Positions 22,700 to 31,472 are shown, counted from the first letter of the stretch. The stretch: DNA of 35,826 nucleotides from an uncultured Lachnospiraceae bacterium (GCA_902796425.1 CADBPC010000036.1:1-35826), one strand, 5' to 3'. Notes: a model not told the origin generated them from the letters alone. Made by a program: numbers and translations.

Positions 22700-24679
22700 T
22701 CAAATGCGTGTGATGCCGTCGTCGTCATATCTGAGATAATCCTCCGGGCGGGCATCGAAGGTGATATACTTCAGCGGGCAGGCGAACGCGTCGTCTGCAC
22801 TCCTTACCGGATCCGGCGACGCGGAAAGGTCCGCGAAGGGAAGGCAGTGTCCTTTGCGAAGAAATACCGCCGCTTCATTCAGCTTAAGCGGAATGAAATG
22901 ATCTCCATCCGGCAGGATTTCTTCGTCATAATCATTATACGCCCTGAAACGGATCAGTTTCATGTCTTCGGGAAGATACACATACCTGCCGACTGCGTTC
23001 TGTTCATAAACCGGAGCGATCATGATGCTCTCGCCGATGAGGAGCTGGTCCTCGACACGGCGTGCCCTCTCATCATCCCCGTAGACAAACGCAAGCGGCA
23101 GCGCATACATATCATCTCCAAGCGCCGCCTTCATAAATTCGGAATAGATATATGGAAGCAGCGCATACCGGAGCCGGATAAGGTCACGGAACTGCCTGAC
23201 CTTCGGGAATCGGTAGAACTCCTGGAAGCGCGTGTTCAGCTCGGAGTGGTTCCTGAATAAGGGCATGAAGATACTGACGCCCAGCCACCTCATCAGAAGG
23301 TCCTCCGTAACGTCTGCGCCAAACCCGCCTGTGTCCGCCCCGCTGTACAGAAAGCCGCACATGTTCAGGGCCGGCATCTGCTGGATATTGAGCCTTATAT
23401 GGCTCCACCAGGACCTGTTGTCCCCGGTCCACACGCCGGCATAGCGGTGCATCCCGATGTAAGACGAGCGGGAAAAAATCAGTATTCTCTTATCCGGGCA
23501 CAGTTCCTCAAAGGCCTCTCCTGCCGCGCGCGTCATCTGGAAGCCGTAGATATTGTGCACTTTATCGTGCCGCACACGCACGCCGTCATAATTGTGGTAG
23601 AAGCTCTTATAGTCGTCCCGGTTATTCGCAAGAGACAGGACCAGTCCTTTGAACTCGGACAGCTCCCTGATGCCCAGATTCCTGCCCCTGTAGTTCTCCA
23701 TCTTCCGGAACACATCCTGCAGCCGGTCTTCCGTAAAGAAGATGGACGGCTCGTTCATATCGTTCCAGAATCCGTCAATGCCCTTGTCCAGAAGGAAAGA
23801 ATAGCATCTGCCGAACCATTTCCTTGCCTGTGTATTAAGGAAGTCGGGAAAATGCACTCTTCCGGGCCATACGGCCGCAACCAGTTCGCTTCCGTCCTCT
23901 TTCGTTACGAAATACTTGTTTCTGACGCCTTCCTCATAGACGCTGTAGCCTTCCTCAATCTTTACGCCCGCATCGATGATCGGGACAAGGTGCACGCCCT
24001 GCTCCTTCATTTCCGCAACAAAGTCTCCAAAGGAAGGGAAGGTCTCCTCATTGATCGTAAAGTCCTTATATTTCTCCATGTAGTCAATGTCGAGGTAAAC
24101 ACTGTCAACCGGTATGTCTTCTTTACGATATGTATCGACCACTTTCCGCACGTCGTCCGCGGTTAAATAGCCCCATCTGCTCTGGCCGTAGCCAAAGGCC
24201 CACTTCGGCGGGATATAGCTCCTGCCCGTAAGTCCCCGCAGCTCCTTTACGATCCTGCGGGGAGTGCCCTCCGTGATCAGATAGATATCCGCGTCAAAAT
24301 CATCAAAGCGGATGGTCAGCGTACTGTAATCCGTAAATCCGATATCAAAATGAACAACCCCCGGCGTATCGACATATAACCCGAACAGGGCGTTTTCGCC
24401 AAGAAGCATTATGAAATTCTGCGACGCGTACAGGGACTTCTTTTCTTCCAGATGGAACGGATCATCCGTATTGTCACTCGTGTAAATCCAGCCGCGCTTG
24501 TTCATTCCGCGGACCGTCTCGCCAAGCCCATAGACAAGGTCATTTTCCTGCATTCGGTAAGACAGGGCCTTTCCCGCCCGGTCAACAGTCCATCCGGGCA
24601 GCGCCCCTTCTTCAGCCTCGATCCTTGTGACGACAGAGGCCGTGGGAATCGGATTGCCGATCGTGTATTTTCTGATCAT
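22700..24679 (-). CDS. GH31 alpha-glucosidase, isomaltase-like
   Basis: A 659-residue family 31 glycoside hydrolase without a signal peptide, hence cytosolic. The nucleophile is Asp307 in GFWNDMNEP and the acid/base is Asp420 in GVWTGDN. Trp169 lies in GQSRWGYL. These three numbers agree with those I recall for Ro-alphaG1 of Ruminococcus (Blautia) obeum, where Trp169 favours alpha-1,6 linkages. Release of glucose from isomaltose-type or other alpha-glucosides is therefore likely. The ribosome site AGAGGAAA comes from a duplicated piece of the upstream gene. It lies in the same direction as the GH38 gene, the hydrolase gene and yesN, with gaps of 20-40 bases. Confidence 0.92.
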   Translation of the reverse strand: MIRKYTIGNPIPTASVVTRIEAEEGALPGWTVDRAGKALSYRMQENDLVYGLGETVRGMNKRGWIYTSDNTDDPFHLEEKKSLYASQNFIMLLGENALFGLYVDTPGVVHFDIGFTDYSTLTIRFDDFDADIYLITEGTPRRIVKELRGLTGRSYIPPKWAFGYGQSRWGYLTADDVRKVVDTYRKEDIPVDSVYLDIDYMEKYKDFTINEETFPSFGDFVAEMKEQGVHLVPIIDAGVKIEEGYSVYEEGVRNKYFVTKEDGSELVAAVWPGRVHFPDFLNTQARKWFGRCYSFLLDKGIDGFWNDMNEPSIFFTEDRLQDVFRKMENYRGRNLGIRELSEFKGLVLSLANNRDDYKSFYHNYDGVRVRHDKVHNIYGFQMTRAAGEAFEELCPDKRILIFSRSSYIGMHRYAGVWTGDNRSWWSHIRLNIQQMPALNMCGFLYSGADTGGFGADVTEDLLMRWLGVSIFMPLFRNHSELNTRFQEFYRFPKVRQFRDLIRLRYALLPYIYSEFMKAALGDDMYALPLAFVYGDDERARRVEDQLLIGESIMIAPVYEQNAVGRYVYLPEDMKLIRFRAYNDYDEEILPDGDHFIPLKLNEAAVFLRKGHCLPFADLSASPDPVRSADDAFACPLKYITFDARPEDYLRYDDDGITRI

Positions 24680-24693
24680 TTCTGTTTCCTCTA

Positions 24694-24750
24694 AAACACC
24701 AGCTCCGGGAAATGCTTTTTATTTTCCCTCAAACACCAGCTCCAGGAAAT
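24694..24750 (-). repeat. 37-bp tandem duplication of the esterase 3' end
   Basis: The 20-base segment at 24731-24750, inside the last codons of the alpha/beta hydrolase gene, recurs at 24694-24713 with one change. Similarity extends further, with small indels. The second copy lies in the gap before the GH31 gene. Its equivalent of the end of the hydrolase gene has become AGAGGAAA, the GH31 ribosome site. Confidence 0.8.
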
Positions 24751-25690
24751 TCCTGGCAAGGAGCGGCCAGACTGCCACTTCCGGCATCGCCTCTCTTTCT
24801 GGCTGATTATCATTTTCCGGCCAGTCCAGAACGGCCGCCGCAGCTTCGGAAACTTCAACCTCGCCTCTTTTTACAGCTTCAACGGTATTCGTTGTCTGCT
24901 CCAGAGTATAGGGATCCCCGAAATCATTTGCCGCCCATCTCTCATCCGCCAGGGATACTCCGTGCACTCCTCTTGGGAAAACATGGTGCTCGAAGGTCAC
25001 GCCGCACTCCTTTAACGCCGATGCGAACAGATAACTGTTCTCCACCGGGACCGTTTCATCTGTCGCGGTCTGCCACAGAAAACACGGCGGCGTATCCTTT
25101 GTCACCTGCGTTTCCAGAGAATAATACTGAAGCTCTTCCTGCGTCGGCTGGAAGCCAAGAAGCGCATCAAAAGATCCCTGATGCCTCTTTTCTCCCGATG
25201 TGATTACCGGATAGCTCAGTATGGCGGCGTCCGGCCTGCAGGAAACTGCGGATAACTCAGGATCTGTCTCGGTCACATCGCCATAATGGACGCAGAGGCT
25301 CCCGCACAGATGGGCTCCCGCGGAAAAGCCGCAGAGCGCTATTTTCCCCGGATCGATTTTATAATCCGCCGCGTTTTTGCGGATCAGGCGGACCGCCCTG
25401 CCGAGGTCTCTCATCGGCTGGTCCTTTAACGGTTCCATCTGCAGCATATTCGTTGTATATGTGAAAACAAATGCATTGAAGCCGAAATCATAGAACTTCT
25501 CTGCCACGATCCCCGCCTCGGTCGGCGAAACCACCCAGTATGCTCCGCCCGGTACAACAATGACCGCCGGCCTTATCTCATCATCCGGGTGAATATAAGT
25601 CCTGAAATTCGGCTTAAAACCGAATGCCAGCGGGTAGCTGTATTCTCCCTCAGTCCAGACATCAATACGTTCGCTCATCATCATTTTCAT
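24719..25690 (-). CDS. Alpha/beta hydrolase, probable carbohydrate esterase
   Basis: A 323-residue alpha/beta-hydrolase of the BD-FAE/esterase-lipase group. The oxyanion region is VVPGGAYWVVSPTEAG. The nucleophile serine is in CGFSAGAHLCGSL, the aspartate in TATDETVPVENS, and the histidine in PRGVHGVSL, in the standard order. No signal peptide is present, so it works inside the cell, probably removing acyl groups from imported oligosaccharides. The start among several Met codons is unclear; ATG at 25690 has GAGG 5 bases upstream. It begins 2 bases after the stop of the GH38 gene and is translated with it. Its true acyl substrate is unknown. Confidence 0.85.
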   Translation of the reverse strand: MKMMMSERIDVWTEGEYSYPLAFGFKPNFRTYIHPDDEIRPAVIVVPGGAYWVVSPTEAGIVAEKFYDFGFNAFVFTYTTNMLQMEPLKDQPMRDLGRAVRLIRKNAADYKIDPGKIALCGFSAGAHLCGSLCVHYGDVTETDPELSAVSCRPDAAILSYPVITSGEKRHQGSFDALLGFQPTQEELQYYSLETQVTKDTPPCFLWQTATDETVPVENSYLFASALKECGVTFEHHVFPRGVHGVSLADERWAANDFGDPYTLEQTTNTVEAVKRGEVEVSEAAAAVLDWPENDNQPEREAMPEVAVWPLLARNFLELVFEGK

Positions 25691-25692
25691 CT

Positions 25693-28600
25693 TCACCTCA
25701 CAAATTTCAGCGTAATGATTTCAAAGTTTGTCACATTCAGTTCGACGCCGCCGTCCGTGACCTGCAGCTCTCTTATATTATTTTCCAGAAGATCGCAGAG
25801 GTAAACAGCTAAGTACTCAAAGGCAGGTTTTATTTTCACATTTGTTTTCTGGTCATACGCCTCGTAAAGCCGTACAATGACCGAATCATCCGCCTCCGCC
25901 TTTTTGATTGTCTCAATCAGGACATTTTCCCGGTCGCAGGAAACCAGTGAATAGTTCTCCGGAAGAGCCCCGCCTGCGGAAGGAATTCTCTTTGCCATGA
26001 GCGGCGTGTTCAGAAGATACGCCTCCCTGAGCGTCTTTCCTGTCCTGAAGTCTCCCTCATGCGGATAAAGGGAATACGTAAAGCTCTGCATTCCGCGGTC
26101 CGCGTCAGGATCGGGGTACGTCGCCGCCTTCAGGAGGGAGAGGCTCATGATATTCCCGTCGACGCTGTAGCCGTACTTGCAGTCATTCAGGATACTGACA
26201 CCATAGTTTCCTTCGGAGAGGTCCGCCCATTTATGCGCGCAGACTTCGAATTTCGCTGCATCCCACCCCGTGTTCTGATGCGTGGGGCGCTGCAGGTGGC
26301 CGAACTGGATATCATAAGTGGCGTTCATGCTGCGGATCGTGACAGGGAAGGCCGCCTTCAGCAGCACGTGGTCCTCATGCCAGTCGATGACTGTCTCAAA
26401 ATCGATTCTCTTTGAGCCCGGTCTTATGCGGATATTCTGCATGATTTCGGAATGTCCGTATTTCCTGTTTACCCTGATTCCGTCCGGAAGGACCTGCACG
26501 CTGCAGACGTTATCCGCGATCCATTTCTTCTGTTTATAGTAGCTGGTTATCTCCCATGCGTCATAGGCGCGCGGATAGTCCTCATAGACCTCGAGGACAT
26601 TTCCCTCCCGGCCCTCTTCGATGACCTCCCTGCAGGCGGATTTGTCGTATACGGAAACAATGTGATACCTGTCGTTGAACGTCACTCTTATAACATCATT
26701 TTCAAGCAGGCGGTCTCCGACCAGGATGCCTGCCTGAGTGTCTGCAGCGCTGCTGCCGGGCATTTCGGGGAGCACACTTCTTCCGGCCTCTTCAGGGATC
26801 ACTTTCCAGCCGTGCGCGGGGATGCTCCCGGCCTGATAAGCCGTCCCGTCAGCGGTTACGATATCGCTGATCTCAAAGGGTGTCGGATTGTAGACAAAAA
26901 TGCCGCCGGCTGTGTCCAGATTGTCCTGAATTGCTTCCAGCTTCTCCTCGAGAATGTTCCGGCCTTCCGACAGGATCCTTTCGTATTCCCGGTCCGTCAC
27001 CTTATAGACCGGCCCGATGGATGAGCCGGGGATGATATCGTGGAACTGGTTCAGCAGGATGTTTTCCGTATTTCTTCGGATCAGATCCGACGGATATTCA
27101 CCGCCGTTCAGGATCATGTCCGCAGCTGCCGCACTCTCAAGCATCAGGTACAGCAGCTCGCTTTTGCGGTTGTTTTTCTTATTCCTTGCCTGGGAGGTAT
27201 AGGTGCCGCGGTGCATCTCGAGGTACATTTCGCCGACCCATTTCGGCGTATGACGCAGCTCCTTCGTATTCTTATTAAAGTCCTCTTCGATCCTGCGGAA
27301 AAAGTCCCCGGCCTTTTCGATTTTTGCCTTCGGGATTCCCGGAATTCCGTACTTTAACCTCTCATAGTTTTCCATCATCTCCGGTGTGGGACCGCCGCCT
27401 CCGTCTCCATAGCCGAAGGTTACCAGAGTATTATCGGTCAGCGACTTGTTTTTATAGTTTTCCCAGGTGCTCTTTAGGGTCTTCGGATCCAGCTGGCAGA
27501 CGTAGGTCTTTATAATAGACGCAAAAACCCGGCTTCCGTCTATACCCTCCCACAGGAAGGTGTCATTCGGAAGCTTGTTTGACTCACTCCAGCTCATCTT
27601 GGCGGTAAAGAACTGATCCACGCCGCACTTTCGCAGAATCTGCGGCAGGGCTCCGCTGTAGCCGAAAACATCCGGGAGCCAGAGTATGTGGCTGTCTACG
27701 CCAAACTCTTCCTTCAAAAACCGTTTCCCGTAAAGGATCTGGCGTATCAGGCTCTCCCCGTGGATGAGGTTCGTGTCCGCTTCCAGCCACATGGCGCCTT
27801 CCGGCTCCCACCTTCCCTCTGCAGCCGCTTTCTTTATTTCCCCGTACAGCTCCGGATCATTTTCTTTGACGAACCGATACAGCTGGGGCTGGCTCGACAT
27901 GAAAATATATTCCGGGAAGCGTTTCATCATCTGAATGACTGTCGAGAAGCTCCGCTGCGCCTTTTCTTTTGTCTGGGCAACGGTCCAGAGCCACGCGACA
28001 TCGATATGCGTGTGGCCGATGCAGCTGACGGACGCCTCTTTTCCGCCGCAGATTCCGTTATAGAAAATTTCCTTCAGGAATCCTCTGACCTCCCGGACGC
28101 TTTTCCTGAATCCGTCGGAGCGGACGTCCCTGAGGTCAAGGAGAAACAGCGCCTTGTCCAGGCAGTCCCGGATCCTGATATAATCGTAAGAATTCTCGCC
28201 CAGCTCCAGCATCGCAAGATAGGGGACATGGATGTCGTAATACAGAGCTTCCGTCTCCGGATCGATGACGTCCAGCCGGATCGATACGGGGAAATTGCCT
28301 CCCAGCATGCCGGTATAGAGATACAGGTACAAATCATATTCCCGTCCGGGCTCCAGCGGGTACCAGGTATGATTTACGTCAAGCGCCTGCTGCGCGCTGC
28401 CGCGGGTAAATACGGTGAACTGGGGATTTGTCGCATCCCACTGTCCTTCACGCCCAGTCTTTACACTGAGCCGCAGCTCCGGGCTCACCTTAAGACCGGC
28501 CGGCGCCTCGCCGACGGTTCTGCCGCAGGCATCAGCCGGATAGTCCGGCGTCTCGCCGCAGGTACTGCCGCAGGCATCGGCTGACAGATCTTCCGGGACT

Positions 28601-28809
28601 CTGACATGCAGCCAGTAATGTGTATCGATCCCGTCAAAAAGTGTTTTCTCCGAGGCTGCTGTCCACCCGGCGTCCTCCGCAGGAGGAATGTTGGATGTCT
28701 TGTACTCCGGGCACGGAATATATTCATATTCCAGCGGGATGGAATCAAGGGTTCGAAGCTGTTCGAGCTTCTCTGTCATGACACGAATTTTTTCTTTTAT
28801 GAAATCCAC
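25693..28809 (-). CDS. GH38 alpha-mannosidase
   Basis: A 1038-residue family 38 glycoside hydrolase. The zinc-binding start of the catalytic domain is GHTHIDVAWLWT (residues 265-276), the nucleophile is Asp380 in LWLPDVFGYSGALPQIL, and NQFHDIIPGSS near residue 620 carries a further zinc ligand. Beta-sandwich domains fill the C-terminal half. I chose GTG at 28809 because AGGAGG lies 5 bases upstream; this gives the usual family length. No signal peptide means it cleaves imported manno-oligosaccharides in the cytosol. An insertion at about residues 76-105 consists of two 15-residue repeats. It is the first gene of the locus. Confidence 0.94.
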   Translation of the reverse strand: MDFIKEKIRVMTEKLEQLRTLDSIPLEYEYIPCPEYKTSNIPPAEDAGWTAASEKTLFDGIDTHYWLHVRVPEDLSADACGSTCGETPDYPADACGRTVGEAPAGLKVSPELRLSVKTGREGQWDATNPQFTVFTRGSAQQALDVNHTWYPLEPGREYDLYLYLYTGMLGGNFPVSIRLDVIDPETEALYYDIHVPYLAMLELGENSYDYIRIRDCLDKALFLLDLRDVRSDGFRKSVREVRGFLKEIFYNGICGGKEASVSCIGHTHIDVAWLWTVAQTKEKAQRSFSTVIQMMKRFPEYIFMSSQPQLYRFVKENDPELYGEIKKAAAEGRWEPEGAMWLEADTNLIHGESLIRQILYGKRFLKEEFGVDSHILWLPDVFGYSGALPQILRKCGVDQFFTAKMSWSESNKLPNDTFLWEGIDGSRVFASIIKTYVCQLDPKTLKSTWENYKNKSLTDNTLVTFGYGDGGGGPTPEMMENYERLKYGIPGIPKAKIEKAGDFFRRIEEDFNKNTKELRHTPKWVGEMYLEMHRGTYTSQARNKKNNRKSELLYLMLESAAAADMILNGGEYPSDLIRRNTENILLNQFHDIIPGSSIGPVYKVTDREYERILSEGRNILEEKLEAIQDNLDTAGGIFVYNPTPFEISDIVTADGTAYQAGSIPAHGWKVIPEEAGRSVLPEMPGSSAADTQAGILVGDRLLENDVIRVTFNDRYHIVSVYDKSACREVIEEGREGNVLEVYEDYPRAYDAWEITSYYKQKKWIADNVCSVQVLPDGIRVNRKYGHSEIMQNIRIRPGSKRIDFETVIDWHEDHVLLKAAFPVTIRSMNATYDIQFGHLQRPTHQNTGWDAAKFEVCAHKWADLSEGNYGVSILNDCKYGYSVDGNIMSLSLLKAATYPDPDADRGMQSFTYSLYPHEGDFRTGKTLREAYLLNTPLMAKRIPSAGGALPENYSLVSCDRENVLIETIKKAEADDSVIVRLYEAYDQKTNVKIKPAFEYLAVYLCDLLENNIRELQVTDGGVELNVTNFEIITLKFVR
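28502..28591 (-). repeat. In-frame 45-bp repeat inside the mannosidase gene
   Basis: Two adjacent copies with a 45-bp period encode the 15-residue units SADACGSTCGETPDY and PADACGRTVGEAPAG. They lie in the N-terminal part, well before the catalytic domain, and probably form a surface loop. Confidence 0.75.
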
Positions 28810-28833
28810 GGCTTCCTCCTGTCTGTCCTGTTT

Positions 28834-28847
28834 ATAATAACAGTATA
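28834..28847 (-). promoter_or_regulatory. Probable -10 region of the mannosidase operon
   Basis: Two overlapping candidates occur on the minus strand: TATACT (28842-28847) and TATTAT (28834-28839), 25-35 bases before the GTG start. Neither has a good -35 at 16-18 bases, so an activator is probably needed. The 14-base near-palindrome TGTTATTATAAACA covers the second candidate. Confidence 0.4.
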
Positions 28848-28864
28848 CATGATCGGCACATAAG

Positions 28865-28910
28865 ATGAGCAGGCCAAAGCTGCTCATTTTGCGGCTTAAG
28901 CCTGCTCATT
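28865..28910 (-). promoter_or_regulatory. Triple TGAGCAG repeat upstream of the mannosidase gene, candidate operator
   Basis: On the minus strand AATGAGCAG occurs at 28902-28910 and again at 28880-28888, exactly 22 bp apart. The match extends leftwards as CGAAGAATGAGCAG against CGCAAAATGAGCAG. A third copy lies in opposite orientation at 28865-28872 and can pair with either of the first two. Spacing of two helical turns fits a dimeric regulator; the alternative pairings would also allow an RNA switch. Confidence 0.55.
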
Positions 28911-28988
28911 CTTCGGCTTTTCTGATTAATCCGTTATCTCAAAGCTTTGCATTCGGCAGATAAGCGCCGTGACGCCGTCAATGAATAG

Positions 28989-29032
28989 TAAAAAAGACGT
29001 TTACGAACTGCAAAATACAATTCGTAAACGTC
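28989..29032 (-). terminator. Terminator after thiI
   Basis: A perfect 12-bp stem (GACGTTTACGAA at 28996-29007 with its complement at 29021-29032) with a 13-base loop is followed on the minus strand by TTTTTT. It ends the dnaK-to-thiI cluster and lies upstream of the mannosidase control region. Confidence 0.9.
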
Positions 29033-29063
29033 CTTTTGCTTCTTGTTTTTATTTTTTATGTTT

Positions 29064-30275
29064 TTACTCCTTGCCGACTACGCGGTATCCGTCGCGGTCC
29101 ACGATGATCAGCTCATCGGTTTCGATCGCGCGGTCCACCATCTCATCGATCTTCTCGTCAAGATTCTTTTCGTGGCGCCGGATCACCTCCACATTGGGCT
29201 TGGTCACGGGATGCTTAGCAACAAAGATTGTGCAGCAGTCCTCGTACGGAAGGATGGAGGTATCGTAGGTGTCGATCTTTCTGGAGATCGCGATGATATC
29301 TTCCTTGTCAAAGGCAATCAGCGGGCGGAACACGGGAAGCGTGCAGACCTCGTTGGTGCATGCAAGAGAGCGCATGGTCTGGGAAGCGACCTGGCCGATG
29401 CTCTCGCCGGTGATCAGGGCCTCGCACTCTGTCGCCTTCGCGATCCTCTCCGCGATGCGCATCATAAAGCGCCGCATGATGATCGTCAGCTCGTCATGCG
29501 GGCACTTCTCGTAGATGTACAGCTGGATCTCCGTGAAATTGATATTGTGAAGGTAAATAGGGCCTGTGTAGCGGGCGACGATCGATGCGAGGTCGATGAC
29601 CTTCTGCAGCGCTCTCTCGCTCGTATAGGGCGGCGCGTTGAAATAGGTCGCGTCGATCTTCAGGCCGCGCTTTGCGCACATATATCCCGCAACGGGGGAG
29701 TCGATACCGCCCGACAGAAGGAGCATTGCCTTTCCGCCGCTCCCGCAGGGAAGTCCTCCCGGGCCGGGCAGGACATGCGAGTACATGTACACCCTCTCCC
29801 TGACCTCCACATGGAACATGACCTCGGGCTCATGCACATCGACCTTCGCGTCCGGATAGGCCATCAGGATCGCCTCGCCGATTTCCGCGTTCAGCTCCTG
29901 GGAATCCAGCGGATAGTTCTTTGCAAGACGCCTTGTGTGCACCTTGAAGGTCACATGCCTGTCGGGATACTCTTCGCCGAAAAACTCCGCCGCGGCGCGC
30001 TTTAACTCCTCCGGCTCCTTCAACTCCATGATCCTCACGGGGCAGATGCCGACAATTCCAAAGACATAGCCGAGCGCTGTCGTAACCTCGTCGTAGTCAT
30101 AATCCGTCAGCGCATCGACGAACATTCTTCCGCTCGTCCTGGAGACGGAAAAGGAGCCCTCGCAGCGCTTTAACGCAATCTTGATCTGCTGGACCAGAGC
30201 CTCCTCAAAGATATGACGGTTCTTGCCCTTGATCGCTATTTCCGCGTACTTAATCAAAAAAGACTGGTATTTCAT
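29064..30275 (-). CDS. thiI: ThiI, tRNA 4-thiouridine synthase
   Basis: A 403-residue enzyme. A ferredoxin-like start (SFLIKYAEIAIKGKNR) and THUMP domain (to about residue 165) are followed by the PP-loop LLLSGGIDSPVAGY and the conserved ALITGESIGQVASQTM. It activates uridine 8 of tRNA with ATP and inserts sulfur. The C-terminal rhodanese domain of the E. coli protein is absent, as in Bacillus, so sulfur must come straight from the partner desulfurase encoded 35 bases upstream. GAGGG lies just before the ATG. A function in thiamin thiazole synthesis is less likely without the rhodanese domain. Confidence 0.95.
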   Translation of the reverse strand: MKYQSFLIKYAEIAIKGKNRHIFEEALVQQIKIALKRCEGSFSVSRTSGRMFVDALTDYDYDEVTTALGYVFGIVGICPVRIMELKEPEELKRAAAEFFGEEYPDRHVTFKVHTRRLAKNYPLDSQELNAEIGEAILMAYPDAKVDVHEPEVMFHVEVRERVYMYSHVLPGPGGLPCGSGGKAMLLLSGGIDSPVAGYMCAKRGLKIDATYFNAPPYTSERALQKVIDLASIVARYTGPIYLHNINFTEIQLYIYEKCPHDELTIIMRRFMMRIAERIAKATECEALITGESIGQVASQTMRSLACTNEVCTLPVFRPLIAFDKEDIIAISRKIDTYDTSILPYEDCCTIFVAKHPVTKPNVEVIRRHEKNLDEKIDEMVDRAIETDELIIVDRDGYRVVGKE

Positions 30276-30310
30276 TCTGCCCTCACTGCCTTATTTTCTG
30301 CGATTCTATC

Positions 30311-31468
30311 TCAATGCCTCGTGTATCTGCGAAGGAGCGGGACGAGCTCTTCCAGCGCCGCTGCCGCCGCGTCCATGTCCTCCTGCGTGTTCATAACCGA
30401 TGTACTGATCCGGATCGTGCTGTCGAGAAGCTTGTCCGGAGTTCCGATCGCCGATAGCGTCGCCGAAATGTGCGGCCGGTTGGAGGAACATGCACTTCCC
30501 GAGGATACAAAAATTCCCTTGTCCTCAAGTGCGTGGAGCAGCACCTCTGCCCTGACGCCTTCCACGGAAAGGCTGATGACATGCGGCGCGCTCTCTCTTC
30601 CCGTCAGTCCGTTTATTCTCATGCCGGGCATCGCGCTCACCCTCTGAATGAAGGTTTCCTTCATCGCATAGAGTTTGTCCAGCTCTTCGTCCAGATGGTC
30701 GTAGAGAAGCTTTGCCGCGAGGGCCATTCCCGCGATGCCGGCGACGTTCTCCGTCCCGGAGCGCATGCCGCCCTGCTGCCCGCCGCCGTAGATGATGTTA
30801 TTGATCTTTACATTGTCTCCGACATACAAAAGGCCGATCCCCTTCGGCGCATGGATCTTGTGGCCGCTCGCAGCCAGCAGGTCGATATTCATCTTCTTCG
30901 GATGAATCACCGCCTTGCCAAAACCCTGCACCGCGTCCACATGGAACAGGACCTTCGGGTTCTTTGCCTTGATCGCGGCGCCGATCTCACTGACGGGCTC
31001 CAGGGCTCCGATCTCGTTGTTCGTGTGCATGACAGAGACAAGGATCGTGTCCTCCCTCACCGCGTCCGCCGCCTGCTGCGGGCTGACAAGACCGTTCTCG
31101 TCAACGGGAAGGTAAGTGATCTCATACCCCTCGCCCTCCAGATACTTCATGGTCTCCAGCACGGCGGGGTGCTCGATCTTTGTCGTAATAAGATGTCTTC
31201 CCCTTCGCGCATTCGCCCTCGCGGCGCCGATAATCGCAAGGTTATCCGACTCCGTGCCGCAGGAGGTGAAGTAAAGATTTGAAGCATTGCACTTCAAAAT
31301 CTGCGCAAGGATCTGTTTTGCCTTCCTCAGCTCCTGCTCCGCCTCAACGCCCTTGTGGTGAAGGCTCGATGGGTTGCCGTACCTCTCAAGCAATATGTCG
31401 CTTATCAGCTGCGCGACCTCGGGAAAACACCTCGTAGTCGCGGAATTATCAAGATAAATTTCCCGCAT
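30311..31468 (-). CDS. Cysteine desulfurase (NifS/IscS-like), partner of ThiI
   Basis: A 385-residue pyridoxal-phosphate enzyme of aminotransferase class V. It starts IYLDNSATTRCFPEV, binds the cofactor through the lysine in LAASGHKIHAPKGIG, has HVDAVQGFGK as the cofactor ring site, and carries the mobile catalytic cysteine in FVSSGSACSSNRPH. It removes sulfur from cysteine as a persulfide. Pairing with thiI matches the Bacillus nifZ-thiI pair, dedicated to tRNA thiolation, and no iron-sulfur scaffold gene is nearby. It begins 4 bases after rsmE ends; the ribosome site is poor, so translation is probably coupled. Confidence 0.93.
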   Translation of the reverse strand: MREIYLDNSATTRCFPEVAQLISDILLERYGNPSSLHHKGVEAEQELRKAKQILAQILKCNASNLYFTSCGTESDNLAIIGAARANARRGRHLITTKIEHPAVLETMKYLEGEGYEITYLPVDENGLVSPQQAADAVREDTILVSVMHTNNEIGALEPVSEIGAAIKAKNPKVLFHVDAVQGFGKAVIHPKKMNIDLLAASGHKIHAPKGIGLLYVGDNVKINNIIYGGGQQGGMRSGTENVAGIAGMALAAKLLYDHLDEELDKLYAMKETFIQRVSAMPGMRINGLTGRESAPHVISLSVEGVRAEVLLHALEDKGIFVSSGSACSSNRPHISATLSAIGTPDKLLDSTIRISTSVMNTQEDMDAAAAALEELVPLLRRYTRH

Positions 31469-31472
31469 AGTT

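Noticed and set aside
28822-28841. Near-palindrome TGTTATTATAAACA as a CcpA (cre) site
   Set aside because: It has the outer TG and CA but lacks the central CG of the cre consensus; it is listed only as part of the -10 region.
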